Assembly: GCF_041080835.1 (NCBI RefSeq)
Contig: NZ_CP129683.1
Location: 248,001 to 312,000 of the forward strand
Length of the DNA: 64,000 nt
Direction of reading: 5' to 3'
From: Bifidobacterium sp. WK012_4_13
GTDB taxonomy: Bacteria > Actinomycetota > Actinomycetes > Actinomycetales > Bifidobacteriaceae
Positions 46,775 to 56,431 of the stretch are shown one piece after another. Under the pieces are notes generated by a model. The model did no database searches. It saw only the letters and a list, made by a program, of their open reading frames with translations, and was not told the DNA's origin. The translations under genes were made by a program, and so were the position numbers. Position 1 is the first letter of the stretch. Every line of letters begins with the position of its first letter.

Positions 46775-46949
46775 GAATACCTTAATTTCGCGTTTTCAGC
46801 TCCCAGCGACACGAGAACTGTCATGCTTGCTTGCTTGCGTCGTGCTTGCAGATGGCCATCGAATGCGGTCCAGGCAGGTATTGGTGCGGGGCGTAATCGG
46901 CATTCTTGTCACAAGCGCATAGCAGGATAAAGCTACAAGGAGGAATCAC

Positions 46950-47789
46950 ATGAATGATATCGATGTCAACAATACAGTCGTACTGAACAATGGTGTTTCG
47001 ATACCTCAACTGGGACTTGGCGTTTTCCAGACCCCGTCCGGCGAGGAAACGGTGAACGCGGTGAAATGGGCATTGCAGGCCGGTTACAGGCATATCGACA
47101 CGGCGAGGGTCTATGGCAACGAGGAATCAGTGGGCCAGGGGATTCGAGAATCCGGCGTGAATCGCAGGGATGTCTTCCTCACCACCAAGCTGTGGAATGA
47201 CGATATCCGGGCGGGCAGGACGCGGGATGCGTATGAGGAAAGCCTTGAACGGCTCGGAACGGATTATGTCGATCTGTATCTGATTCACTGGCCCGCCGAT
47301 GGCTGGCAGAAAGCATGGAAGGACATGCAGGAGCTCTATGTCGAGCGCCGCGTGCGTGCGATAGGGGTGTGCAATTTCGAACAGCATCATCTGGAGGAGC
47401 TGCATGCTCTGAGTTCGGTCAGGCCTGCGGTGAATCAGATTGAGTCGTCGCCTCAATTCACGAACCAGAAGCTCATCGACTTCACCAACGGAGAGCAGCG
47501 GATCGATGTCGAGGCGTGGAGTCCGCTTGGTGGCACGGGCGGTACGCTCCTGAAGAACCCTGCACTTCAGGCAATCGCCGACCGCTATGGGAAGTCCCCG
47601 GCACAGGTGGTCATCCGCTGGCATCTGCAGCGCGGAGTCATCGTCATTCCGAAGTCAACCCATCAGGAACGCATTCAGCAGAACTTCGATGTCTTTGACT
47701 TCAGCCTGAGCGACCACGACATGCAGGCTATTTCCGCATTCGATACCGGAAGACGCAACGGCGGGGACCCGGACAACTTTGATTTCTAA
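46950..47789 (+). CDS. Aldo/keto reductase
   Basis: A 279-residue NADPH-dependent oxidoreductase of the AKR superfamily (TIM barrel), close to the 2,5-diketo-D-gluconate reductase group. The catalytic tetrad is complete: Asp50, Tyr55 (HIDTARVYGNE), Lys80 (LTTKLW) and His113 (LIHWP). The C-terminal cofactor motif reads IPKSTHQERIQQNFDVFDF. ACAAGGAGGAATCAC gives a strong ribosome site. It stands alone, divergent from the Bax-inhibitor gene. The substrate is unknown. It is convergent with the alarmone synthetase gene, separated by 87 bp that include a short direct repeat (AACAACTGAGC twice). Confidence 0.94.
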   Translation: MNDIDVNNTVVLNNGVSIPQLGLGVFQTPSGEETVNAVKWALQAGYRHIDTARVYGNEESVGQGIRESGVNRRDVFLTTKLWNDDIRAGRTRDAYEESLERLGTDYVDLYLIHWPADGWQKAWKDMQELYVERRVRAIGVCNFEQHHLEELHALSSVRPAVNQIESSPQFTNQKLIDFTNGEQRIDVEAWSPLGGTGGTLLKNPALQAIADRYGKSPAQVVIRWHLQRGVIVIPKSTHQERIQQNFDVFDFSLSDHDMQAISAFDTGRRNGGDPDNFDF

Positions 47790-47876
47790 CAACTGAGCTG
47801 TTTAACAACTGAGCAGTTCCCAGTGGCTGAGACTGCTGTCCTGAGCGTTTGGCGTTTTCGTCTCAGAGCGGCAGCC

Positions 47877-48617
47877 TCAGGATTGTGCAGCCGCCTGAGG
47901 GCTTTCCGTCTCCTGAGGCGATCCGCTGATGTCGCGATGAATGGACTGCATCTGGACCTCGACGTTCTGCAGAGACTTCGCACAGTCAAGCAGCGTCTGT
48001 GAATGCTCGGAAAGCCGCTCGTCAGGCAGATTCGACTTGTATCTGAGCTGGTGCTCCAGGCTGGCCCAATAGTCCATCGCAATGGTCCTGAATTGTACCT
48101 CGACCGGCGTGAAATGCTGCCCGCTTGTCAGGAACACCGGAACCGCATAGATCACATGAAGGCTGCGATACCCGTTCTGCTTGGGGTTGCGGATGTAGTC
48201 CTTGACGCGCAGAACCTGAATGTCGGACTGGTCTGAAAGGTATCGAGAGACGGAATAGACGTCATCGCGGTAGTTGCAGACCACCCGTATCCCAGCCACA
48301 TCGAAGAGATTGTTCTTCACCGCATCCATCGTCACAGGAAGCTTCTTGCGCTGAAGCTTGCCTATGATCGAGGTCATGCTCTTCAGACGCCGTTCCATGT
48401 GATGAATGGGGTTATGGCTGAACCGTACCTGGAATTCATCGTCGAGTATCTCCAACTTGGTGCTGATCTCGTGCATGGCACCTTCATAGACCTGCATGAG
48501 ATCGAGGAAATCGGCTATGTCTCCCTTGGACAGCGAGCTTCCTGGCATCGTTTCGATGGATTGAAGACTTTGCTCCAACTCTGCCGAGTTCATCACGTTC
48601 TTGCGATCTAATATCAC
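47877..48617 (-). CDS. Small alarmone synthetase (RelA/SpoT domain), RelQ/YjbM type
   Basis: A 246-residue single-domain GTP pyrophosphokinase that makes (p)ppGpp from ATP and GTP or GDP. The synthetase domain shows [36 protein letters not shown] (GTP binding and G-loop) and [23 protein letters not shown] with the catalytic Glu. No HD hydrolase, TGS or ACT domain is present, so this is a small synthetase and not the long Rel protein. The GTG at 48617 has GGAAGG upstream; an ATG nine codons in is the alternative. It is divergent from miaA. Confidence 0.93.
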   Translation of the reverse strand: MILDRKNVMNSAELEQSLQSIETMPGSSLSKGDIADFLDLMQVYEGAMHEISTKLEILDDEFQVRFSHNPIHHMERRLKSMTSIIGKLQRKKLPVTMDAVKNNLFDVAGIRVVCNYRDDVYSVSRYLSDQSDIQVLRVKDYIRNPKQNGYRSLHVIYAVPVFLTSGQHFTPVEVQFRTIAMDYWASLEHQLRYKSNLPDERLSEHSQTLLDCAKSLQNVEVQMQSIHRDISGSPQETESPQAAAQS

Positions 48618-48712
48618 GGTGTGCCTTCCATAGGAGACCTTTGCCTCGCTTCGGGTTCAACATTCTACATTGCCCTGGCCTGCCTGACAGGGTCTTCCCA
48701 AGGAGTTGCCCA

Positions 48713-48772
48713 CTATGTTCACGCTTCATTGACTATGTTCAGGCTTTATCGACCATGTTCACGCTTTATCAT
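48713..48772. repeat. Three 20-bp tandem units between alarmone synthetase gene and miaA (array D)
   Basis: CTATGTTCACGCTTCATTGA, CTATGTTCAGGCTTTATCGA and CCATGTTCACGCTTTATCAT lie head to tail with no gaps (48713-48732, 48733-48752, 48753-48772). They occupy the middle of the divergent 248-bp spacer and end about 94 bp before the proposed miaA start. Confidence 0.9.
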
Positions 48773-48865
48773 GGTAGAGACATCAAGGCAGGCGAAGACA
48801 TGGTTCGACGCGCGACGCCTTCGACGCATGGCAGACAGAGACAGCGAGTGGAAAGAATTGCAGCA

Positions 48866-49876
48866 ATGCCACATTTGTTCAATCAGCGCGTGATTTCGAT
48901 CGTTGGCCCGACGGCGACGGGGAAAACGGATCTGGCCATCGCCATGGTTCGCGTTTTCCGTCGTCATGACCTGGAGGCTGAGATAGTGAACGCCGATGCC
49001 TATCAGATGTATGAGGGCATGGACATAGGGACGGCAAAGCCATCGGCTGCCCAGCAGTATGAGGTCCGTCATCATCTGCTTGGAATTTCCGATCCGCATG
49101 TGCCCATGACGGTCGCACGCTTCCAGAAACTGTCACGGGCATGCATCGATCAGTTGCAGCGAAGGGGCATTCGTCCGATACTTGTCGGCGGCTCCGGTCT
49201 CTATTCCCGTGCCGCCATCGACGACATGAGCTTTCCTGGCACGAATCCAGAAATCCGCGAGCATCTGGAGCACAGGGCGGAGCTCGAGGGACCCACGGTG
49301 CTCTTTGCGGAGCTTCAGGGGAGGGATCCGATCGCAGCGGCGCGTATGGATCCGCACAATGTCCGTCGAACCATCAGGGCGTTGGAGGTTATCGAGATCA
49401 CGGGAAGGGCGTATTCCGCCAATCTTCCTCACTACTGCTACAAGATTCCCACCATTCAGATTGGTCTCGACATTGACCGTGATGAGCTTGACAGGAGAAT
49501 CGATGTCAGGACTGCGTCAATGATTCGAAATGGCTTGCTTGAGGAGGCAAGGGAGATGCGGCCGAAACTAGGATTTACGGCCGCCAAGGCATTGGGATAT
49601 CAGGAAATGTTCGACGTGCTTGACGGCAGGCTCACGCTCGGCGAGGCAGAGAAGACGATAGCGCAGAAGACGAAGCGTCTGGCCAGAAAGCAGATGGGCT
49701 GGTTTGGAAGGGATCCTAGAATCCATTGGATTCAGGCCCTTGACCCCGATCTGGTCGATAAGGCGCTGAAAGTCGTCGCCAGAGCGGACGATGGCGAGTT
49801 CGACGGATTCGACGCGGAAGCCGATACCTATGTCTCGCATCATCTTGGCGACATAGGCCGTCGCTGGCGAAGCTGA
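48866..49876 (+). CDS. miaA: tRNA dimethylallyltransferase
   Basis: This 336-residue enzyme adds a dimethylallyl group to A37 of tRNAs that read UNN codons. The P-loop [11 protein letters not shown] lies at residues 14-24. [19 protein letters not shown] has the usual Asp-Ala/Ser-x-Gln motif, and [27 protein letters not shown] and ALGYQEM complete the family pattern. The start is uncertain: ATG 48866 gives the normal length, with GGAAAG upstream; frames opening at 48641, 48800 (ATG) or 48848 (GTG) would add residues across the repeat array. Downstream lies the convergent fic gene. Confidence 0.93.
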   Translation: MPHLFNQRVISIVGPTATGKTDLAIAMVRVFRRHDLEAEIVNADAYQMYEGMDIGTAKPSAAQQYEVRHHLLGISDPHVPMTVARFQKLSRACIDQLQRRGIRPILVGGSGLYSRAAIDDMSFPGTNPEIREHLEHRAELEGPTVLFAELQGRDPIAAARMDPHNVRRTIRALEVIEITGRAYSANLPHYCYKIPTIQIGLDIDRDELDRRIDVRTASMIRNGLLEEAREMRPKLGFTAAKALGYQEMFDVLDGRLTLGEAEKTIAQKTKRLARKQMGWFGRDPRIHWIQALDPDLVDKALKVVARADDGEFDGFDAEADTYVSHHLGDIGRRWRS

Positions 49877-49971
49877 ACTCCGTCGGACACTGATATTTCG
49901 ATGGGTTGCATGGATCACATGGGTGAAATGACGGCAGCCTTGTGGACCAGGAGCCGCTGCGTTGCCTTCGA

Positions 49972-50692
49972 TCAGTGCGCAGGCCCCTGTTCCCATCCCG
50001 CGATGAGGAAGGTGCGTGAGAGGTTGGCAGGACGAACCAGCATGCGGAACATGCTCTCAAGCCCGGCCGTGCTGCCATCATATGCGCCCTGCTTGGCCGC
50101 CTTGTATGTCGCTGCGTCGACCTTGCCCCAGTCGAGGTCCCATCCCGCATCGTGAGAGCCGTGATGCGAACATGCGCAGGGTCATCGCGTTGCCACCGAT
50201 GAATGGATGGAGATATCCCAATTCGTCATATATGTGAGCGAGCTGGGCTATGAAAACGTCACGGTCGAGACTTCTGAGGTTCTGCTTGTCGCTCAGCTCG
50301 GTTGCAATGTTCACGGCACCAGTTTCGATGAGGCTGACCGGGAAGAACGCCTCAGGATTCGCAGCGCGGCCCACCTTGCCTCGGGTGTTGCTGGTCCTGA
50401 CCGTTCCTGCGTCGTCGAATACCCCATCGAAGACGCGCCGGTGGATGGTCTTGAGCTCGTCAAGGTCGCCGGTGGGATTCCATCCCTGCTCGCCGAGCAC
50501 GATGGTATTGAGGAAGACGGCGTCTGCGACGCCTGGATGGGGAATCGAGACTGACAGGTCCTGAGCCGAAATCTCACCGTCCATATGTCTGCGGGCCAAG
50601 GAAAGCGCCTCGTCACTTGGCGTCATGTTCTCAAGTGCGCAGTTCTGTCTGGCAAATGCGACTGCGCTCGCACGTTCTGCATCGGTCGTCAT
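49972..50692 (-). CDS. Fic-domain protein with fused VbhA-like antitoxin N terminus, frameshifted and with degenerate Fic motif
   Basis: Starting at ATG 50692, residues 1-50 resemble the VbhA antitoxin helix bundle (QNCALENMTPSDEALSL and HMDGEISAQDL), with the inhibitory (S/T)xxxE(G/N) motif present as NCALEN, so Glu21 is kept but Ser/Thr is not. The Fic core follows. Its motif reads HPFIGGNAMTLR (162-173) against HxFx(D/E)GNGRxxR: the metal-binding acid and the GR pair are lost, while His162, Asn168 and Arg173 are kept. Near 50152 the frame breaks; the other frame continues DAGWDLDWGKVDAATYKAAK and ends WEQGPAH at 49972. Canonical Fic enzymes add AMP to proteins. Activity here is doubtful. 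Confidence 0.75.
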
Positions 50693-50827
50693 AGTCACGA
50701 TGGTAGCCTGTATTGAAAGTTTTTGCCGTCTTTGTCGTGTTTCGCCCTTGTCCTGTATGGTCTTTGTGCGAAATTCAGCGAAATCCGGCGCTGATTCCCG
50801 GCATTGGCTATTCTGGATTCGGTCATG

Positions 50828-50860
50828 GTTGCTGCCTGCATGCCATATGCAGGCAGCAAC
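50828..50860. repeat. 14-bp perfect palindrome in the fic-ftsK divergent spacer
   Basis: GTTGCTGCCTGCAT (50828-50841) and ATGCAGGCAGCAAC (50847-50860) are exact reverse complements with a 5-nt centre. Neither side has a T-tract, and it sits between two divergent genes, so a terminator is unlikely. An operator or a leader hairpin for ftsK are possible. Confidence 0.8.
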
Positions 50861-50962
50861 GTTACGGTGCCGATGTCGCCTTGACGGTATCGGCAATACA
50901 ATGAGCGTAGGGGAGTCTCGGCATATGATCGTATATGTGAGACACAGCACTGAGAGGTCAAT

Positions 50963-53857
50963 GTGAGGTCAAAGCAGCATCAATCATCTGCACCATCGCG
51001 TGGGAGCAATGCCGCAACACATTCCCAGTCACACTCCGACGAGCATGAATCCACTGCGAAGAAGATCGCTCTGGCGATTCCGAGAGGGTTCGCATCCATC
51101 ATTCGCTCGCTGACGGGTGTCGGCGACTATGACCCTGCCGCGCGCAGGGACGGCACATGCTTCATCCTTCTGATATTCGCGGTCTTCTTCTGCGCCAGCG
51201 AATGGTTCAACGTCAGCGGTCTGCTTGGACGGGTCCTTCATGCCGCAGCATCGGGGCTGCTGGGCGTGATGAGCGTCATTCTGCCGGTTCTGCTGAGCTA
51301 CATAGCGATACGGCTCATTCGCCATGTCGGCGATGACGAGAACAATCCGCGCATCGTCAGCGGGTGGGTGCTGATGCTCTGGTCGATCTGCTCCATTCTC
51401 GACATCTCACAGACGGCGAGCTCGAGAACCTTCGATTTCGAAGCCATACAGCAGGCGGGTGGTCTCTTTGGCTTCTTCCTCGGCTCTCCGCTCGCATGGG
51501 GACTTTCGAACACCTTTGCGATCATCGTGTTCGTCGTCGTCGCATTCTTCTCGATCCTCATGATCGCCGGACTTCATGTCACCGATCTGCCTGACCTCGC
51601 TCGCTCATCGTTCGACAGGATTCGCGGGCGCAGGCACGAGGCTGGTTCGGATGCAGACGGAGCCGATCCTGACGGTTCAGGCTTCGCCGCGGGCATGCCG
51701 GCTTCGGACGAGACCATGGTGCTTGCCCCTGGCGTGCCCAAGCATGATGGCACGGATGATTCGGAACCGGACGGTGTGAAGCAGTCGTGGCTTGCGCGCC
51801 TGTTTCATTTCAAGCGACGCAATGGCGACGATTCGCGCCTCGAAAGGTACGAGGGTGACGATCCGTTCATCCGTGCAGCAAGTCAGCATGGAGACATCGA
51901 TGAGACAGCGGTGATCGATGGTTCGACAGGTAACGGGAACGACTCGACGCAACTGCTGAACATGCCTGCCCATCACGATGTCGGCGCTGACCTTGCCGGT
52001 CAGGGCGAGGCGACGATCGCCTTGCCGGATGGGGCGGATAGGACGGCCTCCGGTGCACGGGGCGCGATTCATGATCTCGATTCCGGAATGAATCAGGCGG
52101 GGAACGCCATGGGTTATGGCATGGGTGATGCCATGAATGCCGCTGCGGGGACCTCAATGCATGCTGGCGGCGAGGCGAGACCGGAGGACTCGGGCGTTGT
52201 CGCTGACAATGACGGTGGTGCCGCTGACAATGACAGTGAAGGCACTGATGGCAACGGCATTGGCATGGCCGCTGACGGGGACTCAGGCGCGGACTCTGAC
52301 TCTGGCGCCGACGCATTGGCCCAATATCATCTGCCAACCATGGACTTGCTCGTCAAGGGGAAGCCACACGCGGCGAGGACCCCCGCGAACGACAACGTGA
52401 TACGGGCATTGCAGTCCACCTTCCAGCAGTTCGACGTCGATGCCAAGGTCGTGGGCTTTCTCCGAGGTCCATCCGTGACCCAGTACGAGGTCGAGCTGGG
52501 ACCGGGCGTCAAGGTCGAGAAGGTCACGAACCTTCAGCGAAACATCGCATACGCAGTCGCCAGTTCGGATGTCCGCATCCTTTCGCCGATTCCTGGCAAG
52601 TCCGCCATAGGAATTGAAATTCCAAACGTCGATCGTGAAATCGTGCATCTGGGCGACGTTCTGCGCTCTGACAAGGCGCAATCGGATCCCAATCCCATGC
52701 TTGCCGGTGTCGGCAAGGACGTCGAAGGGCATTTCATAACCGCTGACCTGACGAAGATGCCCCATTTGCTGGTCGCGGGCGCGACCGGTTCAGGCAAGTC
52801 CAGCTTCATCAATTCCATGCTGACCTCGGTCATCATGCGGGCGACGCCTGAACAGGTACGGCTCATCATGGTTGATCCCAAGCGCGTCGAACTCAGTGCG
52901 TATGCGGGTATCCCTCACTTGCTCACTCCGATCATCACCGATCCCAAAAAGGCTGCTCAGGCGTTGGAATGGGTGGTGAAGGAGATGGATGCTCGCTACG
53001 ACGACCTTCAATACTTCGGCTTCAGGCATGTCAAGGACTTCAACGAGGCCGTCCGCGCTGGCAAGGTGCATGCTCCAGCGGGGTCGAACCGCAGGATTGC
53101 AGCATATCCGTATCTGCTCGTCGTGGTCGACGAGATGGCCGACCTTATGATGGTCGCCAAGAACGACGTCGAGAGCTCCATCCAAAGAATCACGCAGCTT
53201 GCGCGTGCAGCGGGCGTCCACCTGGTGCTTGCGACTCAGCGTCCGTCCGTGGATGTCGTCACCGGCCTGATAAAGGCGAACATCCCGTCTCGTCTGGCCT
53301 TCGCGACATCGTCGGCGACTGATTCGAGGGTCATCCTCGACACGACTGGCGCCGAGACGCTCATCGGACAGGGTGATGCCCTGTTCCTCCCCATGGGTTC
53401 TGCCAAGCCGCTACGCGTTCAAGGTTCCTGGGTCGGCGAGTCAGAGATCAGACGCGCCGTCGAATATGTCAGAACGCAGCGCAAGCCTCACTATCGCGAA
53501 GACATCGAGCAGATGGCACAGCAGGCGGAGAATCGCCCAGAGATCGATGAGGAGATCGGTGACGATCTCGACGTCCTGCTTCAGGCCGCGGAGCTTGTCG
53601 TCACCACGCAGTTCGGTTCGACCTCGATGCTGCAGCGCAAGCTGCGCGTCGGATTTGCCAAGGCAGGACGCCTGATGGACTTGCTCGAGTCGCACGGTGT
53701 CGTTGGCCCGTCCGAAGGCTCCAAGGCAAGGGAGGTACTCGTGCAGCCGCAGGATCTGCAGGCGGTGCTCTCGTTCCTGAAGGGCGAGACGAAGTCGTTG
53801 CAGCAGTCACAGCCGACACTGGCCCAGTCCCACGATGATTCGCAGGCACAGGGCTGA
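50963..53857 (+). CDS. ftsK: DNA translocase FtsK/SpoIIIE
   Basis: A 964-residue septal DNA pump. Four or five N-terminal helices (about 60-205, e.g. [16 protein letters not shown] and [19 protein letters not shown]) anchor it. A long acidic linker (210-455) is rich in Asp, Gly and Ala, with near-repeats such as [18 protein letters not shown]. The motor follows: [21 protein letters not shown] (alpha domain), Walker [11 protein letters not shown] (about 606-615), [12 protein letters not shown] (Walker B) and [20 protein letters not shown]. The C-terminal gamma winged helix (about 860-935) reads KOPS sites. The GTG at 50963 follows GAGAGG. It activates XerCD at dif. Confidence 0.96.
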   Translation: MRSKQHQSSAPSRGSNAATHSQSHSDEHESTAKKIALAIPRGFASIIRSLTGVGDYDPAARRDGTCFILLIFAVFFCASEWFNVSGLLGRVLHAAASGLLGVMSVILPVLLSYIAIRLIRHVGDDENNPRIVSGWVLMLWSICSILDISQTASSRTFDFEAIQQAGGLFGFFLGSPLAWGLSNTFAIIVFVVVAFFSILMIAGLHVTDLPDLARSSFDRIRGRRHEAGSDADGADPDGSGFAAGMPASDETMVLAPGVPKHDGTDDSEPDGVKQSWLARLFHFKRRNGDDSRLERYEGDDPFIRAASQHGDIDETAVIDGSTGNGNDSTQLLNMPAHHDVGADLAGQGEATIALPDGADRTASGARGAIHDLDSGMNQAGNAMGYGMGDAMNAAAGTSMHAGGEARPEDSGVVADNDGGAADNDSEGTDGNGIGMAADGDSGADSDSGADALAQYHLPTMDLLVKGKPHAARTPANDNVIRALQSTFQQFDVDAKVVGFLRGPSVTQYEVELGPGVKVEKVTNLQRNIAYAVASSDVRILSPIPGKSAIGIEIPNVDREIVHLGDVLRSDKAQSDPNPMLAGVGKDVEGHFITADLTKMPHLLVAGATGSGKSSFINSMLTSVIMRATPEQVRLIMVDPKRVELSAYAGIPHLLTPIITDPKKAAQALEWVVKEMDARYDDLQYFGFRHVKDFNEAVRAGKVHAPAGSNRRIAAYPYLLVVVDEMADLMMVAKNDVESSIQRITQLARAAGVHLVLATQRPSVDVVTGLIKANIPSRLAFATSSATDSRVILDTTGAETLIGQGDALFLPMGSAKPLRVQGSWVGESEIRRAVEYVRTQRKPHYREDIEQMAQQAENRPEIDEEIGDDLDVLLQAAELVVTTQFGSTSMLQRKLRVGFAKAGRLMDLLESHGVVGPSEGSKAREVLVQPQDLQAVLSFLKGETKSLQQSQPTLAQSHDDSQAQG

Positions 53858-53993
53858 ATGGGTCCCATTCCATCGTGCTGACGATGCGGGCAGTCCTTTC
53901 TCGGGGTAGCATGGTGTGGGTGTAACAGGAAACAGCCGCGATACATGCGTTTTCTTCTCAGGCAGCGACGCAGGCGGCAATCGAGGAGAGGTC

Positions 53994-54665
53994 ATGCAGG
54001 AACACCTTGAAACCAAGTCAGATCCAGATTCGACTGAAGATGCACCGATGGAAGGTGGGTCTCAGCGGCATGGAAGTCTTTTCGATGGTTGGAACAGCCC
54101 ACCGAACATCGTCACATATGTGAGAATAGTGCTCGTTGTGGCGTTCCTTGCGCTGTACGTCGCGTCGGGACGTTTCGGATCCGAAGACCTGTCGCTCCGA
54201 TGGGCTGCGACAGTGCTGTTCGTCGTCGCTGCCTCCACCGACAAACTCGACGGCTGGATGGCGCGGAAATACGATCAGGTGACCGAACTTGGCAAGCTCC
54301 TCGACCCCATCGCCGATAAGCTTCTGATTCTTGCCGCCCTGATCGTCGCCTCCTGCTTCAACGAAATCGCGTGGTGGGTGACTGCACTCTTCCTGATTCG
54401 TGAACTTGGCATAACGCTGATGCGTTTTCTGGTCATCGACTCAGGTGGCAGCGTCATCGCCGCATCGAAGGCCGGTAAGTACAAGACCCTGTTCGAATGC
54501 TTTGCCATCGCGCTGCTTCTGGCTCCGATTCCGGCACTCGTCGGCCTGGAAACGGGTCCGGCGCACATCTATAGCCTCTTCACCGCTGCGATCGTCTACA
54601 TCGCACTGATTCTCTGCCTGTATTCAGGCGGCGAATACCTGTATCACACGCTGCTGAAGCGCTGA
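53994..54665 (+). CDS. pgsA: CDP-diacylglycerol-glycerol-3-phosphate 3-phosphatidyltransferase
   Basis: A 223-residue membrane enzyme that makes phosphatidylglycerol phosphate. The CDP-alcohol phosphotransferase motif D-x2-DG-x2-AR-x8-G-x3-D-x3-D is complete in DKLDGWMARKYDQVTELG followed by KLLDPIADK. About six helices follow PNIVTYVRIVLVVAFLALYV, the typical first segment. The frame opens at 53916, but ATG 53994 with GAGGAGAGG upstream is the better start; even so, 37 hydrophilic residues precede the first helix. It lies between ftsK and the CinA gene, as in many Actinobacteria. Confidence 0.94.
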   Translation: MQEHLETKSDPDSTEDAPMEGGSQRHGSLFDGWNSPPNIVTYVRIVLVVAFLALYVASGRFGSEDLSLRWAATVLFVVAASTDKLDGWMARKYDQVTELGKLLDPIADKLLILAALIVASCFNEIAWWVTALFLIRELGITLMRFLVIDSGGSVIAASKAGKYKTLFECFAIALLLAPIPALVGLETGPAHIYSLFTAAIVYIALILCLYSGGEYLYHTLLKR

Positions 54666-54728
54666 GATGCCAGGACGCGCTCGGCAGCTTGTCAGTTTGC
54701 AGGGAACTGTCGAATACATAGGCGTCAG

Positions 54729-55367
54729 ATGCCGCATCGACGCGGCCGCATGCTCACGGATGGGAATATCAAGATGATCGATCGAAGGTCCAGCAGCGCT
54801 GATTCCGAGTTTTCCACGGCCTCCCACCAACGATGCGATGCACTGGCATCTCGCATCATCGAAGCATGCAGGGACCGCGACCTCTTCGTGGCGGCTGCGG
54901 AGTCATTGACCGGAGGTCTGCTTGCCGATGCATTCGTGCGGATTCCCGGGGCTTCAGATGTCTTTCTGGGCTCGGCAGTCACCTATGACATCGCGGCCAA
55001 GGCTTCGATTCTGAATGTGGACGAAAGGATACTCGACTCCGCGGGTGCCGTCGATGCAAGGGTGGCGGTTCAGATGGCCGAGTCCACCGCCCGCCTGTTC
55101 GGACGTGAGGATATTCGTGACCGAGTGTTCGGTCTTTCCACCACGGGTGTCGCAGGCCCCGGGCCAGATGGCGACAAGCCCGCGGGATTGGTCTATGTCG
55201 GTCTGCACTCGCCGATCATGGCTTCGCAGTCTCGGGGCGAGTCCGCACGAACCGTCAGCTATCGTCTGCGTCTTCAGGGGTCGCGCGAAGAAGTGCGCCT
55301 GCAGACCGTCGAGCATGTTCTGGGATATCTCGAGAGCGAATTGAGGTCCGCGACGACCTCTGTCTGA
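54729..55367 (+). CDS. pncC: CinA C-terminal domain protein, nicotinamide-nucleotide amidase
   Basis: A short CinA-type protein of about 212 residues, with the amidase domain only (PncC); the N-terminal MoaB-like domain is absent, as usual in Actinobacteria. Motifs: AAAESLTGGLLADAFVRIPGASDVFLG (catalytic Ser region), AVTYDIAAKASILNV, and TTGVAGPGPDGDKPAGLVYVGL. It recycles nicotinamide mononucleotide to nicotinate mononucleotide by family. The start is uncertain among ATG 54729, 54750 and 54774; the last has GGGAATA upstream. clgR follows in the same direction. Confidence 0.9.
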   Translation: MPHRRGRMLTDGNIKMIDRRSSSADSEFSTASHQRCDALASRIIEACRDRDLFVAAAESLTGGLLADAFVRIPGASDVFLGSAVTYDIAAKASILNVDERILDSAGAVDARVAVQMAESTARLFGREDIRDRVFGLSTTGVAGPGPDGDKPAGLVYVGLHSPIMASQSRGESARTVSYRLRLQGSREEVRLQTVEHVLGYLESELRSATTSV

Positions 55368-55448
55368 CCTCAGTCTGGCCTCAGTGCCGATCTGGGGCCT
55401 TCCCGAGGCAATGACATTCATGCAGCGCTGAACGAAGGGGTCTCAAGG

Positions 55449-55468
55449 AATGTGAGGTCGCTCACATT
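55449..55468. promoter_or_regulatory. Perfect palindromic operator candidate upstream of clgR
   Basis: AATGTGAGGTCGCTCACATT is an 8-4-8 perfect inverted repeat 92 bp before the clgR start. A 13-of-14 match to its core (GTGAGGTCGCTCAC) lies in the Bax-inhibitor promoter. A second, looser inverted repeat (GTTGTA 55514-55519 with TACAAC 55531-55536) lies nearer the gene. Confidence 0.6.
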
Positions 55469-55560
55469 TGGCCTGGAATGGCTTCGCTGATGGAATATTA
55501 CGCCCTGAGCCTTGTTGTATGGATTGAAAGTACAACGATGGTGGCGAAAGGGGATATGCA

Positions 55561-56097
55561 ATGGTTGCTGAAAACACAGTATTGAATCGCACTGAACTGA
55601 CTCAAAGCGGCGAGTCCTATGAACTCAAGCCGGTATCACTTCCTCAACGTGGCAACGCTCGGGTGCGCAATCTGACCCCAGCACAGAAAAGGGCGGTCAT
55701 GTTCGCCCAGCAGCAGGTTCTGAGGGCAAGGGCGGCCAAGAAGGCCAAGGATGACCGCCAGGCGGCTCTCAACCGTATGTGGATGCAGGACGAAGATGCA
55801 CCCGAGGCAAAGCGTTCGACAAAGATCTCCGCCGATGATTCGCAGGATAATGTTCAGAATGTCTCTTTGCGCGAGGCCATCGGTCATGTCCTGCGTGACT
55901 TGAGGACCAAGGATCACAAGACGCTGCGCGAGGTAAGCGAGAATGCGGGCGTTTCATTGGGCTATCTTTCCGAAGTCGAAAGAGGCCAGAAAGAGGCAAG
56001 TTCCGAACTGCTCAGCTCGATTGCCGAGGCTCTTGGAGTAAGCGTTCCACAGATGCTTCGCATGGTCGCTGACTATCTGGAATCACTCGAGAACTAG
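55561..56097 (+). CDS. clgR: XRE-family transcriptional regulator, ClgR type
   Basis: A 178-residue regulator. A basic, Ala-rich N-terminal half (about 30-75) precedes a Cro/C1-type helix-turn-helix at about 105-160: LREVSENAGVSLGYLSEVERGQKEASSELLSSIAEALGV. This block is the signature of ClgR, the activator of clp protease and related stress genes in Actinobacteria (established). It ends in a short LRMVADYLESLEN tail; the family's C-terminal degradation tag of two Ala is not present. AAAGGGGATATGCA precedes ATG 55561. Its place upstream of DUF3046-recA matches other bifidobacteria-like genomes. Self-regulation through the palindrome at 55449 is inference. Confidence 0.9.
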   Translation: MVAENTVLNRTELTQSGESYELKPVSLPQRGNARVRNLTPAQKRAVMFAQQQVLRARAAKKAKDDRQAALNRMWMQDEDAPEAKRSTKISADDSQDNVQNVSLREAIGHVLRDLRTKDHKTLREVSENAGVSLGYLSEVERGQKEASSELLSSIAEALGVSVPQMLRMVADYLESLEN

Positions 56098-56190
56098 GTG
56101 CTGTCCCGTCGCTGGGGCAGCATGGATGCGGTGGATTCGGACTGAAGTGGCTTGGGATTCACGATAATTGGGCGATAGATAAGGTCATGA

Positions 56191-56424
56191 GTGCGAGAAA
56201 GAGAATTCTGGCAGTTGCTCGAAGAGGTTTTCGGACGTGTGTATGGGCGTAGTCTTTCACGAGATCAAAGGTTGGCGGCCCTTGACTCGATGACTGTCGT
56301 CGAGGCGCTGGACAGGGGCACCGAGCCGAGGGTCGTATGGAATGTGCTGTGCGACCAGATGGAAATTCCGGATTCGAGACGATGGGGCAAGGATCATAAT
56401 GCGCCGCCGTTGCCGGCGGCATAG
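56191..56424 (+). CDS. DUF3046 family protein
   Basis: A 77-residue protein with MREREFWQLLEEVFG and the family block RDQRLAALDSMTVVEALDRGTEPRVVWNVLC. Function is unknown; it is found just upstream of recA across Actinobacteria. GTG 56191 follows AAGG at a good distance. A terminator follows directly, so it is probably not cotranscribed with recA. Confidence 0.88.
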   Translation: MREREFWQLLEEVFGRVYGRSLSRDQRLAALDSMTVVEALDRGTEPRVVWNVLCDQMEIPDSRRWGKDHNAPPLPAA

Positions 56425-56431
56425 TCTGTGT

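Noticed and set aside
50828-50860. The fic-ftsK palindrome as a terminator
   Set aside because: The two genes are divergent and neither flank has a T-tract.
52080-52320. GC-rich repeated DNA in ftsK as a separate repeat element
   Set aside because: It is in frame and encodes the acidic linker of FtsK, which is normally low in complexity.
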